Shown here: one piece after another, positions 1-8,320 of the stretch
How positions within the stretch are numbered: the first letter of the stretch is position 1
Layout of the letters: the number at the start of each line of letters is the position of its first letter
Assembly (NCBI GenBank): GCA_001662425.1
Contig: BDDC01001307.1
Coordinates: 1,750-28,917 of the forward strand
From: Chlamydomonas sphaeroides
Taxonomy: Eukaryota > Chlorophyta > Chlorophyceae > Chlamydomonadales > Chlamydomonadaceae
DNA length: 27,168 nt
Direction of reading: 5' to 3'
Program-made: the position numbers and the translations under genes
Notes under the pieces: generated by a model
Databases searched by the model: none
Seen by the model: the letters and a program-made list of their open reading frames with translations, nothing else
Told to the model about the DNA's origin: nothing

Positions 1-466
1 CGCGCCGCCGCCGCCGATCCGGCTGCTGCACTGCCGCCGCTGCGCTGCAGCCACGCGCCTAGGGGAGCCTAGCGCGGCCCTGGCGGCCACCAAGCGTAGC
101 CGCTGCGGCGCCGTGTGTGGCCTCGGCTCGCCAGCAGCGACAGCAGGCGCTGCGCGCTTTGCCCCCTCCGGCCCAACGCCGGCGGGTCCAAACAGCAGCG
201 GCGCTGCCACCGCAGGCGCCAGCTCACGACCAGCTGGGCGGCCCGTCCACCCGCCGGCGCTGCCCTCTCGCGGCCTCGCAGGTGCCGCTGCAAACCCGCC
301 CTGGCGCCGCGAGCGCTGCGGCGCCGCGCTGTTGGGTTGACCCCTGTGCTGGTGGCAGCGCTGCCAGAGGTGCGGCGGCAGCCGCCGTGCTCTTTCCAGT
401 TCCGCTCGTGAAACCGACCCAGAGCCCAGGCCAGCCCGGGGCCGCAGCCGATTCCCCCCAGCGCAC
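1..466. other. Left edge: intron or 3' part of the Rossmann-protein gene, no exon recognised
   Basis: A donor site (AG|GTGCGC, read on the minus strand) lies directly after the Rossmann motif that ends at 467, so this stretch starts as an intron of the minus-strand gene. I looked for the helix and second strand expected after the glycine-rich motif and did not find a convincing continuation in any minus frame. The next exon may be off the window. The long open frames here, on both strands, are what very GC-rich DNA gives by chance. Confidence 0.45.
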
Positions 467-1234
467 CTGACGACACGGGCGCCGGTGCGGCCGGTGGAGC
501 CAGCCACGAACACCTGCACGTGCGGCAGAATACCCCACGTCAGCGGCTGGTGACTTGAGATGTCTTTGCCAGCAACGCAGCAGGAGCCGCCGGCCCCCTC
601 CCCCGGTGCCGGCCCCTTTGGTGCCCCGCTGCGTACCACGCTGTCATCGCGGCCGCCCTTAGTGGGCTTCTTCTCCTCCTTCTTGGGAGCGCGCAGCTGC
701 ACCGTGCCGGTGCTGCCAAGCTTGGCGAGCCCAGAGAAGAATCCCGCTGCGATGCCGAATTCGGGGTGGGGGTGCAGCGGTTTGTGGCGCAGGGACCATG
801 TGCACGTCACGACCAGCCGATTGCCGAATGAATATACACTTGTTCTTCACGTCGCGGGCGCGAGCACGGGAGGTGGGCGAGCGGTGCGGGGCCTGCAATT
901 GGCCATATCGCGCAGGCGCGCACGGTCCACCACTTACTGATGACAGCGCTGCCCTTCGGCGCCTCGACCACCTCCGTCTCGGTGGGCGCCGCGCGCACGG
1001 GCGTCACCCTCCGGGCCCTGGACCAGGCAAGAAACACCCGTCGTCAGCGAAGGATCGCTTGCAGGCCCCGCACGGCCAAGAACGAGATTCCCCAGTTGCG
1101 ATGCTCTGCACTACAGCATGCAAGCGCTGCGTTGGGCTGCACCTGGTTGAGCGGCCATGGGGAGCGCGAGACGAGCGCGCGCTTGCGCGCGAGGCGCTCG
1201 CCGTGGCCGACTGGCCTGGAACGAGCAGGACCAT
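467..1234 (-). CDS. Plastid-targeted NAD(P)-binding Rossmann-fold protein (NmrA/TIC62-like), N-terminal part only
   Basis: Exons on the minus strand are 1234-1143, 1017-938, 746-637 and 513-467. Phases agree at each join (2, 1, then 0) and the donor at 937 is a perfect GTAAGT. The protein starts MVLLVPGQSATASASRASAR, a Ser/Ala/Arg-rich stretch typical of a plastid transit peptide. A Lys/Glu-rich linker (KKEEKKPTK) follows, then VFVAGSTGRTGARVV, the first strand and GxxGxxG loop of an extended-SDR/NmrA-type NAD(P)-binding domain. The ATG at 1234 is the first in frame. The stretch 514-636 is open in frame (123 nt), so it could instead be coding; I prefer splicing because DDSV then joins VFVAG into a clean beta strand. 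The remainder, including any substrate-binding part, is missing, so substrate and reaction cannot be named. TIC62-like and isoflavone-reductase-like proteins are the nearest guesses. Confidence 0.72.
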
Positions 1235-1492
1235 GGTGACAGAGGTGGGTGTGGGTCGTGTGTGAAGCGGCCTCCTTGGAGACCTATGCTCGGAGAGTAC
1301 GGCAGGACAGGATCTGTTCTTGTAGGAGCGCGCTCGCGGCAACCTGAACGAAGTTCTAGGCACTACATGCGCTATTAACTCCAGGCACGAGGAAGGGGGC
1401 TAACTTAACGTGTTTCTGACGAATTGCATCCGAAAGCATCCAGTCTGAAGACGTTTGCCACGACGCCTAAACGTCCCACAATCAGCGCTGTC
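1235..1492. promoter_or_regulatory. Short divergent (probably bidirectional) promoter region
   Basis: Only 258 bp separate the start codons of the minus-strand Rossmann protein (ATG at 1234) and the plus-strand acetyltransferase (ATG at 1493). Both encode probable plastid proteins. Both 5' untranslated regions and both core promoters must fit here or overlap the genes. I see no clear TATA box. An in-frame TAA at 1406-1408 confirms that the acetyltransferase frame does not extend further upstream than the ATG at 1493. Confidence 0.6.
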
Positions 1493-3129
1493 ATGTCGTT
1501 GTCAGCGCTACACGCGCGACGGCTGTCGGCGGCGTCGCGCGGCGCCGCGACGGGCCTGCCGCTGGCGCGCAGCAGCCCCGTCGACGCTCGCCCGTCGGCC
1601 GCTGCCGCTGCCGCTGCCGCTGCCGCTGCTCGAGCCCCCGTCGCCTGCTGGGCCACCTCCAGCTCTCCATGCTGTTGCTCCCCACAGCAACAGCAACACC
1701 AACAACGCCTGGTGTCGCCGCCGCTCGGGCTCGCACATCCACACACGGCATCCTGCTGCAGGCCGTCTTCAGGGCTGTGGCGGCAAGGCCGGCTGCTCAC
1801 CGGGACGGCTTGCACCAGCACCGCCGCAGAAGCCTCCACCTCCTCCGCCACGAGCGCGCAAGCGCCCGCCTCCGCCGGCTCCAGCCCCTCCGCGCCCCAG
1901 CCGTCCTCGCCGTCGCCGCCGCCAGGGCCGCCCGGGGTGGAGGGCGTGTTCGGCTCGCGGTACGGCACGCGGTGGCGTGTACGACCGTACGACAACAGTG
2001 ACTACGGGGCCATCGTGGACATGCAGACGGAGAGCTTCCACAACCCCAACCCCGTGCCCTTCCTCAACCAGGTGCGGTCGAAAGCAGCCCTCCCCCGCTG
2101 CCGCGCGACCCATTGCACTCGGGGCCTTGACACGTAGCACAGCCGCCGCCGCCGCCGCGCCTGTGGTGCCCGTGAGCCCGCTCAGCAGGAACCAGCAGGA
2201 CCCCGCGCTGGCCAGCTCCTCCAGGCTAGCCTCTCAGCCTGGAGGAGCCCGCCCCCTGGCCTCCTCCTCCAGCGCGCGCCGGCTCCTCGCGGCGTGCTCC
2301 CCCATCCTCTGCTCTCTGTTGTAGCCGGTTCAGGGCTCGCCCTCGTGCGCCGTGCCGAGCGGGCACCCCACGTCGCGGGGAGCCGCCATCGTAGCCGCCT
2401 TGGGCGCCCGTGCGCCTCCACAGCAGCTGGCGCCCTCGCCATCGCCGCCTGCTCTAGCCCACCCCCACCTCCTCGCAGCGTGTTCCTGCGCCTGCCCCAG
2501 CCCTCTGCGCACCGCCTCAATCGCGCCGCCCCGTGTGCCGCCTGCTGCCGGCCCCCCGCCCCGCCTGACAGCTAACGTACAACAACTTCCGGGCCGAGGT
2601 GGTTGACGCCATGCGGCAGAAGATCAAGTACAGCGACCCGGCCACCTTCCAAATGCTCGTCGCCGAGGAGCTGCCGGCAGCTGACGCGGACGCGGACGCG
2701 GACTCAACCAGCCAACCTGCGGCGACGAACCGCGGCAAGGTTGTGGGCGTGGTGGAGGTGTCCGTCATGCGCGACGCGCCCGTGCTGCGCGCGCTGCCCG
2801 TGACGCGCGGTACGACAGAGTACGCCTACATCAGCTCCATGTGCGTCGTACGGTCCGTGCGGCGGCGCGGCGCGGCGCAGGCGCTGCTGGCGGCGGCCGA
2901 GGCGCAGGCGGCGGCGTGGCGGCAGCCGCATCTGGCGCTGCACGTGTACAAGGACAACGCGCCCGCTGTACAGCTGTACGACAGCTGCGGCATGGCGGTT
3001 GCGGCGGAGGACCCCGGCTGGCGCAAGTTCACGGGCGACAAGGTGCGGCTGCTGTTGCACAAGCACGTGGCGGCGCTGCCGCCTCAGGAGGGGGCGCCGG
3101 GGCAGGCGGGGCCGGGGCGGGCGGCCTGA
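1493..3129 (+). CDS. Plastid GNAT-family N-acetyltransferase
   Basis: Two exons, 1493-2071 and 2572-3129, joined in phase 0 (CAG|GTGCGG to ACAG|CTAACG), give 378 residues. The N-terminus (MSLSALHARRLSAASRG, then a long Ala/Ser/Pro stretch with an Ala run near 1604-1628) looks like a plastid transit peptide. The fold starts with WRVRPYDNSDYGAIVDMQ and continues over the junction (FLNQ/LTYNNFRAE). The acetyl-CoA-binding motif A is clear: YISSMCVVRSVRRRGAAQALL, with R-R-R-G-A-A at about residues 290-295. Motif B follows (LALHVYKDNAPAVQLYDSCGM). GNAT enzymes move an acetyl group from acetyl-CoA to an amine; plant plastid members acetylate protein N-termini or lysines, but the substrate here is not shown by the sequence. 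A short ADADADAD repeat lies in a loop before motif A. It is divergent from the Rossmann-protein gene. Confidence 0.9.
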
Positions 3130-4955
3130 GCCCTGACTGACTGGGCGGCGCTGAGAAAGGGCCGGGGCAGGGGCACGTGGCGGTGCCGCCGCCGCAGGAG
3201 GGGCAGATAGGGCAGGCGGCTGAAGCGAGCCCGCACGAGGGCGGGCAGAGGAGGTGGCGCCGCAGAAGCGGGCGGCAGCCGGTGTTGGTGCGGGGCGGGT
3301 GCAGAGCAGGCATGTGCGGGGCAGGCGGGGGTGGGGCAGGCGGGGGTGGGTCATGCTGCCCCAGCGAGGCTCGGGAAGGGCCTGGGCGGTGGCGGCGCTG
3401 GGGGAGGAGCAGCCGGAGGCGGGCCAGGGGGCTCGAGTCGCAGCCGCAGGGGGCTCGGGGGCGACGGACGGCGGCGCAGGAGGAGCGGGCAGGCGGCGGC
3501 GACGGGGGAGGAGCAGGGGGTTTTGATTCAGGAGAAGGTGCTGTGGGTTGTGGGGTTGCGCCCATTTGTTGTGCCTGATCGTGTAGCCAGAGTTAATACT
3601 CTTGAAGCATGCAGATGCATTGCTGTTTGTGTTCAGAGTAGATGGCACCGCGTGCTGGTCGAGAGGATACGTCCCGGCTGCTAGCCATGGCCGCGATAGG
3701 GCGTGTCCCATCTCCGTGGCGCTGTCTCCATGGGGGCCCTACGCCACAACCAGAGCAAGGGACTCGACGATGGCTGCCGTGACGTGGCTGGGATGTCGGG
3801 TGGTAGGCTGCATAGACAGGCAGAGCGGCCAGCGCAACGGCAGGGGCCGGGCCCGATTACCGGATCCGTGATGGCGCATGTTGCATATGCGCATCCTGCA
3901 TGTGGCCATGTGGTAGGTGTGGAGCAAGCGTCGCGCACGGGGGAGCAGGCCGCCGCGCTCAGCAGGCTGCCGGTGATCAGCTGCACATGCAGCGCGTGAC
4001 GTAAAACTGCTCGCAGCGCGGCGCATGTCGTAAGAGCCCGTCGCAGCATGTTGCATGCAACCCGAACGTGTCCATGTGTTTGCCGGCCCCACTGCATGTC
4101 GTGGCATCTTCACCACCACCACCACCACCCCAGCTGCATGCATCACCGCGACAACTGCGGACTTGCGGCCGGGCAGCACGCGGCAGCGCACGCCACCCCA
4201 CACCCGAGGGGCGCACTGGTGGCCGCAGCGCGGCAGCAGCACGGCAGCAGCCGCACACCGCCCGCTCCGCCAGGGCGGGACCGCGCCGCCAGAGCCGCAC
4301 CCTCCGGCCTGCACCTACAGCCACGGCGCCTCCGGCACCAGGCTGCAAACAGGGGGACGATAGGCCGCCGATAGGTTGTCCCCACGCCTCGTTCCTCGCG
4401 CCTTGTTCCATCACGTCCTAGCCGGCCTCGATCTGCTATCCCAACAGCCCGTCCTCGGTCCGCATGCAAGGACCACTTGCGACACGTGATCCCCGACACA
4501 CTCCTGACACGGCACTTCTCGACACGGCGCCACGGACAACACAACATGGACGGGGCGGCGGGGCATTTTACCCTCGAAACAGCTGCCGACCCATCCACAG
4601 GCGGCAGCACCCCCGCTCCTCAACCCGCCCTGCCACGCACCTTGCACAGCTGCCCATGCCACCGCGCTACAGATGCCCCTCAGCCCCGCCTTGCCCCCGC
4701 AGCTCTGCTCACCCCTCAGCCACGGGGCAGGCCGCCGCCGCAGAGCCGCAACAGCCGCCGCCGCAACAGGCCAGACCGAGGCGCCGCACCCCTTCACCGC
4801 AGAGCGGGCGCCTTCCCCGGCCGCAAACCCAATGCAACCCCACCGACCTTGCCACCGTTGCCACCGTTGCTACCGTTGCCACCGGATGAAGAATCTCCCG
4901 CCATCCCAGCCAACCCAGCCCCACGACATGGCCAGGTCCGCTCCCGCGCCGCCTC
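3130..4955. other. Convergent 3' flanks, no gene recognised
   Basis: This 1.8 kb lies between the stop codons of the plus-strand acetyltransferase (3129) and the minus-strand CBM21 gene (4956), and should hold both 3' untranslated regions. The first 400 bases are purine-rich (GGGGCAGGCGGGGGTGGGGC type). From about 3540 the sequence is less biased. I found no TGTAA on either strand. Open frames on both strands show no recognisable domain. Confidence 0.5.
4849..4884. repeat. 9-bp tandem repeat, four copies
   Basis: Four direct copies of TTGCCACCG, the third with one change (TTGCTACCG), lie 72 bp beyond the stop codon of the CBM21 gene, in its probable 3' untranslated region. Confidence 0.85.
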
Positions 4956-7750
4956 TCACTCGCAGGGCAGGTCAAAGGTGTAGTTGGCTCCGTCGTTGTT
5001 GTCCCAGTAGCTGCTGCCGCCCGCCACCACGTAGTGCACCGCCAGCGCCAGGCTCACGTGGCTGCCCGCCGCTAGCGTGGTGCGCAGCGCCACACCCACC
5101 TGGCGCGTGGCAGGCAGGCAGGCAGGGAGGGAGGGAGGCAGGCAGGCAGGTAGGCAGGCAGGCAGGCAGGGAGGGAGGGAGAGCTTGCCCCGCCTGCGCG
5201 CTCGCACCGCCTGCGCGCTCGCCCCTCGCATGGGACGGCCGCCCGCACCTCTGCCGCGGCCGCGTCCAGGTCGATGGCAAAGGTGAACTCGTCTGCGCCC
5301 AGGCCCAGGCGCTTGTCCCAGTTGGCCGACACCTGGGCTCCGGGGTGGGGCGCACGGCGCAGCATGCGGCAGGGCACCAGCGCTGGTGCGGCGAACGCGG
5401 ATCACGTGGCGGGCCCCTCAGCCTGCGGGCCAGCACACGTACCCAACCCGGCTCATCCCCAACCCCCCCTCGCAGCCCGGCCCCACCTCGGCGCACGTGC
5501 TCCAGCCGTCCAGGCTGTACCGCACGCGCACGTCCTGGAGGTGGAGGCCGGGGGTTGTACCATGGGAGTAACGAACTAGTTGCGAACCTCCGAACGTAAG
5601 CCCGGGGGGTATGTGGGGAGGCTAGGCATGCAGTAGGTCGCGAGGGGCGCCCGGCATGGGGAGGGGCGGCGGCCGCCCAGGCAGCACCACACGCACACGC
5701 CCTTGTCGGGGCAGCACGGGGCGAGCACGCTCGCCACCCGCCTCCCCAACTCGCTGCCCGCTCCCATGCTTCCTGCCGCACCCCCGCTCTCCCCTTTCCC
5801 CTCGCTCCCCTCGCCCCCTCCCCCTGCCTTCCCCCACCTTCTCGTACGCCAGGTTGGCCACCGATACGCTGCCCCACACCCCTCCCAGCGCCAGCCCCCG
5901 CAGACGACCCGTGCGCGTGCCGCCCGGGCTGCCCTCCACGACGCCCCCGGGGCCCATCAGGCTGCGAGGCCGCGGCCCCGAGCCGCCGCCGCCCATGCCG
6001 CCGCCACCGCCGCCACCGCCGCCCGCCTGCTGCTGCGGCGCCCGGCGGAGGCCCGTGCCCGCGCCCGCGCCCAGGCCCAGGCTCTGCGCCAGCTTGGTGC
6101 TGGTGTTGGGGTCCCGCGGCGGCAGCCTCTCCAGGTGGATGAGGCGCACGGGGTGGCTGTCCTTCCAGCCCAGGCTGCGGGTGGGGTGGGGGAAGGAGGC
6201 GGGGAAAAACTTGCACTGTGTGCGGGGAGGTCGGGCCTCGGCGTACTTTCGCTTTCTTTGGAGGTCGGGCTCGGGGAGGACGGGAGGATGCGCGGGCCAC
6301 GACAGCTGCCCGGCAGGACCGGGCGCTGCGCCGGGCCCGGGGCCAGCCCGGGATGTGATATGCGCCATGTGCTGCCGCACGCATGCCGCAGCAGCAGCAG
6401 GCGGGGCGCTGTCGTCGCCATTGCAGTGTGGATGTGCCACCATCCCGCCCCGCCCCGCCCCCCTCCCGGCGCACCCTCTCGCGGGCGAGGGGTCGTGGAA
6501 CAGCACCCGGCCGTCGTCCAGCGACACGTGGTGGTGCGTCGCCGAGGAGCGGGCGGGGCTGGCGGCGGCCGAGGGAGGGCCGGAGGCGGACGGCGAGGGG
6601 CCTGCGGGCGAGGGAAGGGCCGGCGGCGGAGCAGGGGGCGGCGACGGCGCTGAAGACCAGGAGGCTGGAGTGCGGCACGGTGGGGACAGCTGGGGACAGA
6701 ACCCTGGGGCGTGCCTGGCTGGTGCCTGGTGCCTGCTCACCCGACGGCTCCGCGCTGCCTCGGCCCAGTGCCAGGTCCGACAGCACGGCCTCCAGGCGGG
6801 CGGTGTCGTGGGGCGGCGTGGAGGGCGGGAACACCAGCAGCAGCTCCGAGCCGCCGCCGCCGGGCGCGGGCGAGGGCCGGGCGCCGGGCGGCGGCGGCGC
6901 GTGCAGGCGGAAGGTGGCGGCGTCGATGCGCTGGTGCAGCGGCGCTGGAGCGGGGGCGGCCTGGTGTGGGGGGAGGTCGAGCGGGGGTGGGTGGGGGGTG
7001 GGGAGAGGGGCGGCGGCGTGGGAGGTTGGTGGCCAGGGTTAGGTTGGTGGCCGGGGCCGCAGGACGGCGGGGGAGGTTGGTGCGGTCGACGACTCGGCAG
7101 CAAGGCCTTCGCATTGACGACTGAGCAGGCCTACGGCCCCTTGCCGCAGCGGCTTCCCGCAGGTGCCTCCAGGCCGGTGCCTACTAACACCGACAGCGTC
7201 ACCGCCTCCCCATACGGGCCGCACCTGCTTGGCGGCCTGCGGCGAGGGCGGCAGCCTCACGAGCGGCAGCTCGGTGGCGCCCACGCGCAGCACTGCCGCC
7301 GCCTCGCCGCCGAGCTGCTGCTGCTGGGGCTGGGCATGGTGCGCGGGCGCCGCGAAGAGGCGCAGCGGGCCGCGGCTGAGGCCGCGGTCCAGCCGGCCGC
7401 TCAGCTCGCGCAGCTCCACCTGTGACACGGGATGATGCGGGTGCGGAGGTAGGGTCGGCAGGTGCGGGTGCCGCGGCTTGCTCGCGAGGCAGCAGCAGCA
7501 GCAACAAGGGACGCCTCACGCGCCGCCTCGGCGCTCGCCGCGCGGACCGCGCGTCCCGTGCCGCCGCCGTGTGCTTCTGCGCTTCGTGCTTTGACCCTCG
7601 GCAGCTGGCAGCAGGCAGCGGGAGCCTCACCGGGCCGTCAAGGCTGAGCAGCAGGCTGCCGGGCGGCAGCGGCGCGGCCGGCGCGGCCGTGTCATCGCTC
7701 GCGCTGGCCGCTGCGACCGGCCGCGGGCCGTGGAAGAGCGTTTTGAGCAT
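4956..7750 (-). CDS. CBM21-domain protein with an RVxF-like PP1-docking motif (candidate starch-targeting phosphatase subunit)
   Basis: Eight minus-strand exons: 7750-7631, 7419-7225, 6960-6741, 6649-6475, 6174-5838, 5534-5487, 5332-5249, 5099-4956. All phases agree (0,0,1,2,0,0,0), giving about 440 residues. The start of exon 4 is uncertain: an acceptor 15 nt upstream also keeps frame. An in-frame TAA just upstream supports the ATG at 7750. The last four exons build a CBM21 domain (about 335-440): SVSVANLAYEK, DVRVRYSLDGWSTCAE, VSANWDKRLGLGADEFTFAIDL and SLALAVHYVVAGG with the hallmark YWDNNDGANYTF. CBM21 binds starch or glycogen and is the targeting domain of animal PP1 glycogen subunits. 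At about 226-229 the sequence GRVLFHD fits the RVxF PP1-docking pattern, ahead of the domain as in that family. The central part is Pro/Gly/Ala-rich. The carbohydrate-binding call is strong; the PP1 role is inference. Confidence 0.86.
5111..5182. repeat. Tetranucleotide microsatellite (AGGC/GAGG) in a CBM21-gene intron
   Basis: Runs of CAGG and GAGG make up this segment of the last intron (5100-5248) of the CBM21 gene. On the coding strand it reads CCTG/CCTC, so it also supplies the pyrimidine tract upstream of the acceptor at 5100. Confidence 0.9.
5556..5601 (+). mobile_element. Short repeat family, copy A (MITE-like), in CBM21 intron 5
   Basis: The core TGTACCATGGGAGTAACGAA starts at 5556 and matches copy B (8060-8092, other strand) at 32 of 33 positions. 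It is bounded by near-identical G-rich direct repeats (CCGGGGGT at 5548-5555 and CCGGGGGGT at 5602-5610), which look like a target-site duplication. It lies in intron 5 of the CBM21 gene, antisense to the gene, ending 21 nt from the 3' splice site. It encodes nothing by itself. Confidence 0.7.
6241..6258 (-). repeat. 18-bp repeat shared with 13786-13803
   Basis: GCGTACTTTCGCTTTCTT on the plus strand (AAGAAAGCGAAAGTACGC on the gene strand) lies in CBM21 intron 4, about 70 nt before the acceptor. The same 18 bases occur at 13786-13803. Flanks are only loosely alike, so this is either an old degenerate repeat or a short conserved motif. Confidence 0.6.
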
Positions 7751-8320
7751 CCAATGTTATTCGTGCTGCTGGTGGCGCAAGCCAATCAGAGCTATTGCAG
7801 GCTTGTGTGTGTATGCAGCGACGTAGCTGCTGGCCCTGCTGCCTGCTCGAGCAAATGCAGCAATCGCGAGCCCCCCTGCGCCACCCTGCCGGCTCCGAGC
7901 GCAAACTCCAAACCCAACGCGCAACCTCCTATCCGGCGCTCTGCGACGATCACAGCAACATCGCGCTGGTTCTCAAGTAAAAAGCCTCCTCGCACGCTGC
8001 CTCCGACGCCCCAGCCGCTGCTGCCTCACCTAACTCCCCCACCTGGCACCCCCCACCAGGTTCGCAGCTAGTTCGTTACTCCCATGGTACATACCCACCA
8101 TGGCCCGCCCTGACCCGCGCGCCCCGCCAACGCAAACTGCACCCCCTTCAACATCCCCATGGACGAAGCCCCTTGCTACCCGCATGTCCGAAACCAGCCG
8201 CAACTTCCTAACCGCACAACCGTCGCGCCCCACCCCGCTCCTCCCTCCTGCCCACAGCCCAGCCCGCTCACCACCCCCCAACCCACATCCCCATCGCCTC
8301 CCCCTCCCCCCATGCACCCC
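7751..8320. other. Spacer between the CBM21 gene start and the formiminotransferase stop
   Basis: Both flanking genes are on the minus strand, so this holds the 3' untranslated region of the formiminotransferase gene and the promoter of the CBM21 gene. No TGTAA poly(A) signal was found on the minus strand. Repeat copy B lies at 8059-8093. The rest is C-rich and shows no coding domain in any frame. Confidence 0.5.
8059..8093 (-). mobile_element. Short repeat family, copy B (MITE-like), intergenic
   Basis: Read on the minus strand this copy begins TGTACCATGGGAGTAACGAA and matches copy A at 32 of 33 positions. Seven-base direct repeats (TGGTGGG at 8094-8100 and 8052-8058, minus-strand reading) bracket it. 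It lies between genes, so the family is not confined to introns. Confidence 0.7.

Noticed and set aside
4850..5182. Telomeric or centromeric repeat
   Set aside because: Only short 4- and 9-bp simple repeats in a 3' flank and an intron; no telomere-type unit is present.
5622..7103. 493-residue minus-strand frame as one uninterrupted gene
   Set aside because: It contains true CBM21-gene exons but reads through introns; the CBM21 domain is completed only by splicing to 5534-5487, 5332-5249 and 5099-4956.
5656..7425. 589-residue plus-strand open frame
   Set aside because: It runs antisense through five exons of the CBM21 gene and has no domain. The opposite strand has conserved CBM21 motifs and phased splice sites; long open frames are common in such GC-rich DNA.
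8035..8092. YHGSNELAANL peptide shared by several frames as a protein motif
   Set aside because: The same peptide appears wherever the short repeat is translated (5550, 8060, 8800), in introns and between genes. It reflects the DNA repeat, not a conserved protein.
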